Shown here: positions 43,874 through 52,004 of the stretch, piece by piece
Layout of the letters: every line of letters begins with the position of its first letter
How positions within the stretch are numbered: the first letter of the stretch is position 1
Source: CAZFVY01 sp964522665
GTDB taxonomy: Bacteria > Verrucomicrobiota > Verrucomicrobiia > Limisphaerales > CAZFVY01
Assembly: GCA_964522665.1 (NCBI GenBank)
Contig: CAZFVY010000019.1
Span: forward strand, 1-64,000
Reading direction: 5' to 3'
DNA: 64,000 nt
Program-made: the position numbers and the translations under genes
The notes under the pieces: generated by a model
Databases searched by the model: none
The model's input: the letters and a program-made list of their open reading frames with translations, nothing else
Told to the model about the DNA's origin: nothing

Positions 43874-46800
43874 CCGGACATTTTCTTCTGCGGGTTGGAC
43901 TCGCCGCCCGCGCTTTACCGGAATCTCGGCCATTGGAAGTTCAAGGACGTGACGCAGGAGGCCGGCTTGGCGATCCCCGGAAAGTTTTTCCGCGGGGCGG
44001 TCTTTGCGGATGTGAACGGGGATGGCTTCCTTGACCTGCTGGTCGCGGTGACCGGGCGCGGCGTGCTCTGTTATTTGAACGACGGCCATGGCAAGTTCAA
44101 CGACGCCACCGAGGCGGCCGGTTTGGGGGGCGGACACGGCAGCGTGACGATGACCCTCGCGGACGTGGACGGCAACGGCACGCTCGATTTATACGTCGCC
44201 AACAACCGGGCCGAGGATATGCGGGACCGCGGCCAGGTGGACATCCAACAGCGCAACGGTCGGCTCATCGTCCCGCCCCGCCTCAAGGACCGCATCGCGA
44301 TCATCGACGGCCGCCTGGAGGAGTACGGCGAGCCGGACCAGTTGTTTCTCAACGACGGCAAAGGCCACTTCACTCCGGTGTCGTGGACGGACGGCGCGTT
44401 CCTCGACGAAGACGGCGCCCGCTTGACCGGACCGCCGCTGGATTGGGGTTTGACCGCCACCTTCCGCGACCTTAACGGCGACGGCTTTCCCGACCTTTAC
44501 GTCTGCAACGATTTCTGGACGCCCGACCGCGTCTGGATCAACGACGGAACCGGGCATTTTCGCGCGTTGCCAAAGTTGGCGATGCGCAACAGCAGCGCCA
44601 GCTCGATGGGCGTCGATTTCGCCGACGTGGATCGCGACGGCCAGGTCGATTTCATGGTGGTCGATATGCTCAGCCGCGACAATCGCCTGCGTAAACGCCA
44701 GCTCTTCGGGCAAATCCCCAAGGCGCCCGTGATCGGCGAAATCGAGAATCGGCCGCAGTTCATGCGCAACACATTTTACCATAATCGCGGCGACGGGAGC
44801 TTCGAGGAGATCGCGAATTATTCCGGCATCGCCGCCTCCGAGTGGTCGTGGCAGCCGGTGTTTCTCGATATCGACCTCGACGGTTACGAGGACCTGATCA
44901 TTACTTCCGGTCACGCGGACGACGTGCAAGACATGGATGCCACGGCGGTGATCGCGTCGCGGCAACATTCCTGGGCGGCCTACACGAACGCCGTCGAGCG
45001 CCAGCGGGCGTACACCGAGGAACTCATGGTGAACTATCGGCTTTATCCGCGCCTGGAATCGCCCGTTTTCACCTTCCGAAATCAGGGAAATCTGCAGTTC
45101 CAGAACATGACGACGAATTGGGGCACCGCCCGTCCCGGCATCCACAATGGCCTGGCGCTGGCCGATTTTGACGGCGACGGCGCCCTTGATCTGGTGGTGA
45201 ACAATCTCGGCGGCGCCGCCGGCCTCTACCGCAACGAAACCGGCGCTCCGCGCGTCGCCGTGCGCCTGAAAGGAGCGGCGCCGAACACGCAGGGAATCGG
45301 AGCCAAGATCAAGCTGCTGCGCGGCGCGGTTCCCATGCAAAGCCAGGAAGTGATTTCCGGCGGACGCTACCTTTCCGGCTCGGAGGCGATGCTGGTTTTC
45401 GCCGCGGGCGCCGCGCCGGACAATATGATTATCGAAGTGACCTGGCGCAACGGCCGGCGCACATCCGTCGGCGGAGTCAAACCGAACCGGATTTACGAAA
45501 TCGACGAGTCGGGTTCGGCCGCAGTTCCCGCAGTGACGGCCACGCCGGCTCCGGCGCCGTTCTTCAAAGACGTCAGCGACCTGCTCGGGCACACGCATCA
45601 CGAGGAGCCGTTTGACGACTTCGCGCGGCAGTCGTTGTTGCCGCAGAAATTCAGTCAACTCGGCCCCGGCGTCGCCTGGTGCGATCTTGATGGCGGCGGG
45701 CACGAAGACCTGGTCATCGGCGCCGGACGCGGCGGCGCGCTAGCGGCGTTTCACGCGGACGGCCACGGCCGTTTCACGCGACGCGAATTGGGCGGCGGCT
45801 GGACGGCGCCCGACGATCTGACGGCGCTCGTCGGTTGGACTGGCGCTCCGAATCAACGGGGGCTGTTCGCGGGCGTCGCTAATTACGAAACCGGCGGCGC
45901 TCCATCCGCCATCGCGTTCGCCCTCACGAACGGCGTCCTTCAAGCGGGTGAAGGTCTGGCCGGAGCCGCCGATAGCTCCGGGCCGCTGGCCGTCGCCGAC
46001 ATCGACGGGAGCGGAACGCTCGCGCTGTTCGTCGGCGGACGCATTCTTCCCGGCCGTTACCCGGAGGCGGCGAATTCGCGGATTTACCGCGCTAAAGACG
46101 GGCGCCTGCAACTCGACCAGGCGAACACCAAAGCGCTCGAGGCTGTGGGCCTGGTTAGCGGCGCGGTTTGGAGCGACCTCGACGGCGACGGCTTGCCGGA
46201 GTTGATCCTCGCTTGCGAATGGGGTCCGGTTCGCGTCTTCAAGAATCAAGCCGGCCAACTGCGTGAGATCACAAAAGAACTCGGGCTGGACCGTTACCGC
46301 GGACGCTGGAACGGCGTCACGACTGGCGATCTTGATGGTGACGGACGCCTCGACATCATTGCCTCGAACTGGGGCCTGAACAGCGATTACCAAGCCACGC
46401 CGCAACGGCCGCTGCGCCTTTATTATGGCGAATTGGGCGGCCGCGGCGCGCTCGACCTGATCGAGTCTCAATACGACGCCGCCACGGGCGTCGAGACACC
46501 CCGCCGCACGCTGAAACCGCTGGCCGCCGCGATGCCGTTCATCTACCGCCGCTTCACTTCGTTCCGGGGCTTCAGCGAGGCGACGCTCGACGCCGTCCTC
46601 GGGGAACAACGGGCCAACGTCAAAGTCGCGGAGGCGAGCACGCTGGCGTCGATGATCTTCTTCAATCGCACCAATCGGTTCGAGGGCGTCGAACTTCCCC
46701 GCGAGGCGCAAATGGCGCCCGCCTTCAGCGTCAACGTCGCGGACTTTGACGGCGATGGACACGAGGACGTTTTCCTGAGCCAGAACTTTTTCGCGCTGCA

Positions 46801-47305
46801 GCCGGAGGTCCCGCGCCTCGACGCCGGCCTGGGACTCTGGCTGCGCGGTGATGGAGCAGGCAACGTGGCGTCCGTCCCCGCGCAAGTCTCCGGCGTGCGC
46901 GTTTACGGCGAACAACGCGGCGCCGCGCTCGGCGATTTCAACGAGGACGGCCGCGTGGACCTCGTGGTCACGCAAAACGGGGCCGCGACGAAACTCTTCG
47001 AGAACACGGGGGCAAAACCAGGTCTGCGCGTGCGTTTAGCCGGCCCAGCCGGCAATCCATCGGGCCTGGGCGCGCAACTGCGGCTCCTGTTTGGCCAACG
47101 CGCCGGGCCGATGCGCGAGATTCACGGCGGTTCGGGCTATTGGTCTCAGGACAGCGCCGTCGAAGTCCTCGCCACCCCCGAGCCGCCGACCGAGATTTGG
47201 GTCCGCTGGCCGGGCGGCCGGGTTACGAAGACGCCGGTTCCCGCCGGCGCCCGCGAGTTGACCATCGACGCCCAAGGCGCGGCCGTGACGCGCGCCAAAG
47301 AGTGA
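43541..47305 (+). CDS. Secreted CRTAC1-type protein, FG-GAP propellers with two ASPIC/UnbV domains
   Basis: A 1254-residue exported protein starting at GTG 43541 with a signal peptide ('WAWRLSFVCLWLTGAARGFG'). A first FG-GAP/VCBS propeller (about 90-570, many calcium loops such as 'DYDQDGLPD', 'DVNGDGFLD', 'DLNGDGFPD') is followed by ASPIC/UnbV domain 1 (about 580-650, 'GIGAKIKLLRG', 'ISGGRYLSG'). A second propeller covers about 680-1150, and ASPIC domain 2 ('GLGAQLRLLFGQ', 'IHGGSGYWSQD') ends the protein. This is two CRTAC1-like units fused in one chain. FG-GAP propellers bind Ca2+ and typically act in adhesion or as extracellular scaffolds; no enzymatic site is seen. The duplication upstream affects only its first 111 codons, which remain intact here. 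Confidence 0.88.
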   Translation: MDNAYLPQDSSRPKPVHAGWWPWAWRLSFVCLWLTGAARGFGQARSWHEETGFRWAELPVPSPGKTGFTLLAPEQTGVNFTNQLTEWQAAFNRVLLNGSGVAVGDYDQDGLPDIFFCGLDSPPALYRNLGHWKFKDVTQEAGLAIPGKFFRGAVFADVNGDGFLDLLVAVTGRGVLCYLNDGHGKFNDATEAAGLGGGHGSVTMTLADVDGNGTLDLYVANNRAEDMRDRGQVDIQQRNGRLIVPPRLKDRIAIIDGRLEEYGEPDQLFLNDGKGHFTPVSWTDGAFLDEDGARLTGPPLDWGLTATFRDLNGDGFPDLYVCNDFWTPDRVWINDGTGHFRALPKLAMRNSSASSMGVDFADVDRDGQVDFMVVDMLSRDNRLRKRQLFGQIPKAPVIGEIENRPQFMRNTFYHNRGDGSFEEIANYSGIAASEWSWQPVFLDIDLDGYEDLIITSGHADDVQDMDATAVIASRQHSWAAYTNAVERQRAYTEELMVNYRLYPRLESPVFTFRNQGNLQFQNMTTNWGTARPGIHNGLALADFDGDGALDLVVNNLGGAAGLYRNETGAPRVAVRLKGAAPNTQGIGAKIKLLRGAVPMQSQEVISGGRYLSGSEAMLVFAAGAAPDNMIIEVTWRNGRRTSVGGVKPNRIYEIDESGSAAVPAVTATPAPAPFFKDVSDLLGHTHHEEPFDDFARQSLLPQKFSQLGPGVAWCDLDGGGHEDLVIGAGRGGALAAFHADGHGRFTRRELGGGWTAPDDLTALVGWTGAPNQRGLFAGVANYETGGAPSAIAFALTNGVLQAGEGLAGAADSSGPLAVADIDGSGTLALFVGGRILPGRYPEAANSRIYRAKDGRLQLDQANTKALEAVGLVSGAVWSDLDGDGLPELILACEWGPVRVFKNQAGQLREITKELGLDRYRGRWNGVTTGDLDGDGRLDIIASNWGLNSDYQATPQRPLRLYYGELGGRGALDLIESQYDAATGVETPRRTLKPLAAAMPFIYRRFTSFRGFSEATLDAVLGEQRANVKVAEASTLASMIFFNRTNRFEGVELPREAQMAPAFSVNVADFDGDGHEDVFLSQNFFALQPEVPRLDAGLGLWLRGDGAGNVASVPAQVSGVRVYGEQRGAALGDFNEDGRVDLVVTQNGAATKLFENTGAKPGLRVRLAGPAGNPSGLGAQLRLLFGQRAGPMREIHGGSGYWSQDSAVEVLATPEPPTEIWVRWPGGRVTKTPVPAGARELTIDAQGAAVTRAKE

Positions 47306-47417
47306 CGCGCGCCAGCGTTGCCCCAGGCCGGCGCGGCGCGGCGCGCGTGCGAGTCGATTCAGGCCGGATCGCCCTTCCCCGCTTGCGTTTGGCCCGCCGA
47401 TCGTCGAGAATTAGCGC

Positions 47418-48509
47418 ATGATTCGCCCAGGAAACGTGATGAATCGGTCGCTCGCGGCGCGCGCGAGGAGGATTTCGCTAACCTTGATCGCCTGCGGCGC
47501 CTGGCTGCTCCACGGTGGGATTGCCGGGGCGCAAACGCCGGCGCCAACGCCACCATCGCTGCCGCCTTTGCCGGCTCCGGGAGCGGCCATTCCAGTCGCG
47601 CCGACGCCCGGCGCCGGGCCGGTTCTACCCGGACCAAGCGCGCCGATCGTCAAGTTTCGTCCAGCCGGTCCGATCCCACCCGCGGCGTTCGCCCAAGCTC
47701 AGGGCGCCACGCCCGTCCCGGTGGCGACGCCCGCCGCCGCCCCGATCGCGGCGCTCCCTCAGCCGATGCCGCCGAACATTCTCTCCTGGGACGCGGACAC
47801 GAAGAATTTCCAGGCGATGCCGAACGCGATGGCGGCCAACTTCGTCTTCAGCGTGACGAACATTTCGACCGAGGAAGTGGTGATCACCGCGGTTCGCCCC
47901 TCGTGCGGTTGCACGGTGGCAAAGATGCCGAGCCAGCCCTGGAAGCTCGCCCCAGGCGAAAGCGGGCAGGTCGGGTTTACGGTCGATTTGCGCGGGAAGT
48001 CCGGCACGCTGATGAAATCGGCGACGGTGGACAGCACGCGCGGCTACAAGATGCTCAATATGCGGCTCGAGGTTCCGGGCATGCTGACGCCCACGGTGGC
48101 CGCGAATCCGATGGCGGATCGGACGAAGAATCAGCAGCTCGCCTTCGCGGACCGCCAAGCGGTCTTTCACGGTGATTGCGCCCGCTGCCATGCCGACCCG
48201 GCCGCCGGCAAAACGGGTGAGGTCCTCTACGCCGCGGCCTGCACGGTGTGCCACGATTCCGCCAATCGCGCTTCCATGGTGCCCGACCTGCATTCGTTGG
48301 CCCACGTGAACGATCGTGAAGCGTGGCGGCAATGGATCACCTACGGCAAAACCGGCTCGCTCATGCCGGGATTTTCCCAGTCTGTGGGCGGTCCCCTGAC
48401 CGAGCAACAGATCAATTCCCTGGCCGATTTTCTGGCCACTTCCGCGCTGTTCAATCGCGTGGCGGCCCAGAAGCCACGCGCGCAGGTCATCTCGCCCGTC
48501 TTGCGGTAA
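47418..48509 (+). CDS. DUF1573 domain fused to a c-type cytochrome with two CxxCH motifs
   Basis: A 363-residue periplasmic protein. It has a signal peptide (about 1-39) and a Pro/Ala-rich linker (40-120). A DUF1573 Ig-like domain ('NFVFSVTNIST', 'RPSCGCTVAKM' with C163/C165) is followed by a cytochrome c domain with heme motifs C254-x2-C257-H258 and C275-x2-C278-H279, 16 residues apart. The second motif is followed by a Met-rich stretch ('RASMVPDLHS') that could give an axial ligand. Two hemes in so short a domain, or one heme plus a decayed site, are both possible. It probably carries electrons in the periplasm next to the dehydrogenase and P460 genes about 7 kb away. Confidence 0.8.
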   Translation: MIRPGNVMNRSLAARARRISLTLIACGAWLLHGGIAGAQTPAPTPPSLPPLPAPGAAIPVAPTPGAGPVLPGPSAPIVKFRPAGPIPPAAFAQAQGATPVPVATPAAAPIAALPQPMPPNILSWDADTKNFQAMPNAMAANFVFSVTNISTEEVVITAVRPSCGCTVAKMPSQPWKLAPGESGQVGFTVDLRGKSGTLMKSATVDSTRGYKMLNMRLEVPGMLTPTVAANPMADRTKNQQLAFADRQAVFHGDCARCHADPAAGKTGEVLYAAACTVCHDSANRASMVPDLHSLAHVNDREAWRQWITYGKTGSLMPGFSQSVGGPLTEQQINSLADFLATSALFNRVAAQKPRAQVISPVLR

Positions 48510-48531
48510 TCGGCGGGCGGGCCTGGTTCCA

Positions 48532-48595
48532 AGTGTAGTGTTTCATGCGTCAATCGCCGGCCGCGAACGGCCATCTCTCTATGAGACACTACGCT
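48532..48595. terminator. Inverted repeat at a convergent gene junction
   Basis: 15-nt arms AGTGTAGTGTTTCAT (48532-48546) and ATGAGACACTACGCT (48581-48595) pair at 13 of 15 positions. They enclose a smaller GGCCG/CGGCC hairpin. No long U-tract is present, but its position between two convergent genes fits a bidirectional terminator. The right arm overlaps the TAG stop (48594-48596) of the LytTR gene. Confidence 0.5.
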
Positions 48596-49340
48596 AGCCC
48601 GACGGCAAACGGGCCAGCAGCGCGGCGCGGCGGGTGCGCGTGACGGTTAGGCGCGTGGACCCGGCCAAAGTCACGAATTGATCCCCGTGCGACTTGGCCT
48701 CGAGCGCGGTCACATGGGCAAGGTTGATCAGGGCGGAACGGCTGACGCGGACGAAATGCGCCGGAGCGAGGCGGCGCTCGAGTGATCCGAGGCTCTCATT
48801 GACCAGCAGCGATCCGCCGGCGGTGAAAAGCTTGGCGTCGGCGTTGTCGGCCAGAATATAGTGGATCTCCTCCCGAGCCAGCAAGCGGCGCCGCGACCCC
48901 GAGCGGACCACGATCAACGCCACGCCGTCGGTTTGCCGCGCCGGGCTGGAGGCGGTCTCCGCGCCGGAATCGAGACGGTCCCGGGCGCGCTCCAGGGCTT
49001 CGCGAAAGCGTTCTGGAACGATCGGCTTGAGGAGATAATCGACCGCCCGCGCCGCGAAGGCCCGCGCCGCCTGCCCCCCGTCGTCCCCGGTGAAAATCAC
49101 CGCGGGCGGCGCGTCGATTTGCAGTATATTAAGCGCTTCAAACGCGTCCAGGCCCGGCAGCCGCGCGTCCAGCAGCGCCAGGTCCGGCGAGCGCTCCCGG
49201 ATCAAGGCGACCGCCTCGCGGCCGTCGGCGGCCTCGCCGACCAGCCGAAAGCGCCGCTCTTTATGCAGTAATCGCCGCAGAAGTTTCCGCACGGCCGGGT
49301 CGCCGTCCGCCACCAGCGCCCGCAATCGCCGCCCCGTCAT
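48594..49340 (-). CDS. LytTR-family response regulator
   Basis: A 248-residue two-domain regulator. The N-terminal receiver (about 5-125) has its phospho-acceptor at D58 ('LLDARLPG') and the switch lysine in 'YLLKPI'. A LytTR DNA-binding domain (about 145-245, 'REEIHYILADNADAKLF', 'FVRVSRSALINLAHV') follows. Such proteins bind direct repeats upstream of exported-protein genes. The start overlaps the end of the CRTAC1-type gene by 4 bp (ATGA), so it is translated from the same message. No LytS-type kinase is adjacent. Confidence 0.9.
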   Translation of the reverse strand: MTGRRLRALVADGDPAVRKLLRRLLHKERRFRLVGEAADGREAVALIRERSPDLALLDARLPGLDAFEALNILQIDAPPAVIFTGDDGGQAARAFAARAVDYLLKPIVPERFREALERARDRLDSGAETASSPARQTDGVALIVVRSGSRRRLLAREEIHYILADNADAKLFTAGGSLLVNESLGSLERRLAPAHFVRVSRSALINLAHVTALEAKSHGDQFVTLAGSTRLTVTRTRRAALLARLPSG

Positions 49341-51700
49341 GGCGAGGCCGGCATCGCGTGGTGATGATGCGCGGGCAGGGCGGTGAGATCGAACGTGATT
49401 CGCTTCAGATCCATCGGCTCCGCCGCCGGCTGGCCCTCGCGAACATGATACGCGCCGTCGAGCGCCAGGCCGGTCAGCGTCTGGCGCAGGCCCGAGGCGG
49501 GCCAGAAAATCTCGACCGAGGTGATCGCCGTCGCGTTACCCAGGCCGATCTCCTGCCGGAGCGGCGAGGAGCCAAAACTCCCGCCGCTGTTTACCGTTTT
49601 GTAGATCGCGCGGGTTCCGTCCGGGGTGGCGACGTTGACCTTGATCCGCGAGCCAATCGCGGCGCGGTTGGATTTCGTCCCTTCGAGTTTGAGCTTCACC
49701 CAATGGTTCGTGTTGCCGGGGTTGTGGAACAGGACCTTGTGCGCCACGTCGCCCGGGAACGCGCCGCCGATGACGGCGAACACGTCCTGCTGGCCGTCGT
49801 TGTCGATGTCCGCGAAAGCGACCGCGTGACCCTTTTGCAAATGGCCGAACCCGCCGGCGGTGGTAACGTCCTGGAAGTATTTTCCACCCGCGTTCCGGAG
49901 CATGCGTTTGGGAATGAGCATCGCCAGGTCGGGATTGCCGGTGCCGAGGTAAAAATCGAGCCAGCCATCGTTGTCGAGATCGCCGAAATTGCAGCCCATC
50001 GTCAGATACACGTGATTCAAATGGGCCTCCGTCGTGACGTCGGTGAAGGTGCCGTCGTGGTTGTTGTGGTACAGCTTTGGTTGCACGCCCTTGTTCGGCA
50101 ACCCGAGGTAGTCGGCGGCGATCTCTCCGACCGCGTGCGGCGAATACCCCGCGACGAAGAGGTCCTCCCAACCGTCGTTATCGTAATCGAAAAACCAGGT
50201 CGGAAAACTGAACAACGGCTCGCTCACGCCCGCGCGCGCGGTCACATCGCTGAATTTCCAATGCCCCTGCCCGTCCGGTCCCTCATTGTGAAAGAGTCGA
50301 TTCGGCGCGCCCTGAATCGAGAGATAAAGATCGGGGCGGCCATCATTGTCGTAATCGGCGGAGGTAACGCCCTTCACGAACTCCTTTACGTCCAGGCCGG
50401 ACGCGACGGCGCATTCGGTGAACGTGCCGTCGTGGTTATTGTGAAATAACTCGCACGGGTCGGGATCGTTCGGATCGGTCGATTCATTGCCGATGAATAA
50501 GTCGAGCCAGCCGTCGCCATCGTAGTCGAACCAGGTCGAGGTTTGGGTGGGATGGGAACGCAACAAACCCGCGGCCTCGGTCACGTCGGTAAACGTGCCG
50601 TCGCCGTTATTGCGCAGGAGCGAGGCCGGGATGCGGCCGTCCTTTTCGAACCAGGCGCCGCGCATAATCCAGATGTCCAGGAGGCCGTCGTTATTGTAGT
50701 CGGTCTGTTGGATGTTCAGCCCGCCCACCAGCCCGATCAACCCCGCCTCGCGCGTGCGTTCGGTGAACTTGCCGTTGCCGTCGTTGTGAAAGTAACGGAG
50801 CTGTCCGTCTAATGACCAAGTCGAAGTGACCACATCAAGGAAGCCATCGTTGTCAAAATCATCGACGATGCAGCCCCCCGCCAGGGCCTCGGTGTCCAAT
50901 CCGAGCGCGCCGGCGATGTCGGGAAAACGCGGGAAATCGATATCCGACGCAAAGGTCTTCGCCGGGATGAGCCATTCCGCCGCCACTTGGTCCGGGTACT
51001 GGCCAAGGGTCATATAGGCGAGGTTGAGGAGCCAGCGGGCGCCAAGGTCGGCGGGATGTTGACGGAGTTGCTGTTCCAGCAAGGCAATGGCGCCACGCGA
51101 GCCGCGCGGAAACTGGTGATAGGCGGCGGTCTCGAGCGGAAAGATGCAGGACTGCGCGTTGTGGTTGGCGATACAGTTCTCCTGCTCACCAAGGCGGAGC
51201 AGGGCCACCGCCTTCTTCATGCGAATCTCGCCTTGCAACTTCTTGTTCATGATCAGGCCGTTCGCGGTGAAAGTCTCTTCGAGCGCCGTAAACGCGTTGA
51301 GCGAATCTTCGGACTTTCCCGCCTGCAAAAGCGCGATGCCGAGGTTCATGGCGATATCGATGCGCTCCTGGACGTTGGTTGCCTTCGGCAGAAGTTTCGC
51401 CAGGGCGTCGGCCCGCCGATCACTTAAAAACGGGTTGGTCCAGACGCTCATGTTCTGGCTGATCGCCGCCAGTCGCGCGGCCATCTTGCGGGTGCTTTCG
51501 GGCTGGCTCGGCGACGGCTCCAGTGACGCCGCGCTGGCGGCTCCGACCGCAAGCTCCGCGGCCCCTACGGCCGGCGCCTCGGCCGCTTCCATTTGACGCT
51601 GGAAAAGCGCCAAAAGGCACAGCGCAAAGACCGCGATGGGGTGTTGCCGAGGGAGACCGACCCGACCCGCGCACCGAAACAACTTCATCATCTGCCGCAT
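49337..51700 (-). CDS. Secreted CRTAC1-family protein A (787 aa)
   Basis: After a signal peptide ('PIAVFALCLLALFQRQMEA') come about 250 residues of helical TPR-like sequence, including 'LGEQENCIANHNAQSCIFP'. An FG-GAP/VCBS propeller follows ('DDFDNDGFLD', 'DYNNDGLLD', 'DYDGDGWLD', 'DLDNDGWLDFYLGTGNP', 'DIDNDGQQD'), and the chain ends in an ASPIC/UnbV domain ('GSRIKVNVATPDG'). I start at ATG 51700 because it makes the protein exactly as long as its tandem paralogue (787 aa) and begins with the same 'MRQ' context. The open frame extends 117 codons further upstream but that part is non-conserved and lacks a signal. Calcium-binding loops suggest an extracellular scaffold. The stop overlaps the LytTR gene start. 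Confidence 0.86.
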   Translation of the reverse strand: MRQMMKLFRCAGRVGLPRQHPIAVFALCLLALFQRQMEAAEAPAVGAAELAVGAASAASLEPSPSQPESTRKMAARLAAISQNMSVWTNPFLSDRRADALAKLLPKATNVQERIDIAMNLGIALLQAGKSEDSLNAFTALEETFTANGLIMNKKLQGEIRMKKAVALLRLGEQENCIANHNAQSCIFPLETAAYHQFPRGSRGAIALLEQQLRQHPADLGARWLLNLAYMTLGQYPDQVAAEWLIPAKTFASDIDFPRFPDIAGALGLDTEALAGGCIVDDFDNDGFLDVVTSTWSLDGQLRYFHNDGNGKFTERTREAGLIGLVGGLNIQQTDYNNDGLLDIWIMRGAWFEKDGRIPASLLRNNGDGTFTDVTEAAGLLRSHPTQTSTWFDYDGDGWLDLFIGNESTDPNDPDPCELFHNNHDGTFTECAVASGLDVKEFVKGVTSADYDNDGRPDLYLSIQGAPNRLFHNEGPDGQGHWKFSDVTARAGVSEPLFSFPTWFFDYDNDGWEDLFVAGYSPHAVGEIAADYLGLPNKGVQPKLYHNNHDGTFTDVTTEAHLNHVYLTMGCNFGDLDNDGWLDFYLGTGNPDLAMLIPKRMLRNAGGKYFQDVTTAGGFGHLQKGHAVAFADIDNDGQQDVFAVIGGAFPGDVAHKVLFHNPGNTNHWVKLKLEGTKSNRAAIGSRIKVNVATPDGTRAIYKTVNSGGSFGSSPLRQEIGLGNATAITSVEIFWPASGLRQTLTGLALDGAYHVREGQPAAEPMDLKRITFDLTALPAHHHHAMPASP

Positions 51701-52004
51701 AAATCGAGCAGAACGTATGCCTGCAAGAGCAGATGAAAGGAAATTAACTTGGGGCCATTCCTTGGGTATTTCGTGTGGACCGGTTCGGAATTGGGGTGAA
51801 GCGGCGGCCAGCCGCGCGCGCGGCAGAATCCGAAACGCCACCCGTTTGGGCCACGAAAAGGATCGGCGCCAACCCGTGCCCGCCGTGCGACTCGCCGCCA
51901 GCGGGTCGGCAAGATCAGCGCCCTCTTGCCCGCCAGTAATCGCGGACTCGTGACCCCGGCGACCCGTACGCCGGCGCTGCCCAAGGTCCGCGAATGATGG
52001 CGTC
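51701..52004. other. Spacer between CRTAC1 paralogues
   Basis: About 300 bp holding the promoter region of paralogue A. No gene is supported here. It contains the conserved 28-bp block listed at 51772-51799. Confidence 0.5.
51772..51799 (-). promoter_or_regulatory. Conserved upstream block, CRTAC1 paralogue A
   Basis: Matches 21 of 28 positions with the block at 54437-54464, placed 72-99 bp upstream of the start codon. The surrounding spacer sequence has diverged. Core on the plus strand: GTGG(a/g)CCGGT and TTGGGGTG. It is a candidate shared operator, perhaps for the LytTR regulator encoded at the end of this operon; that link is inference. Confidence 0.5.
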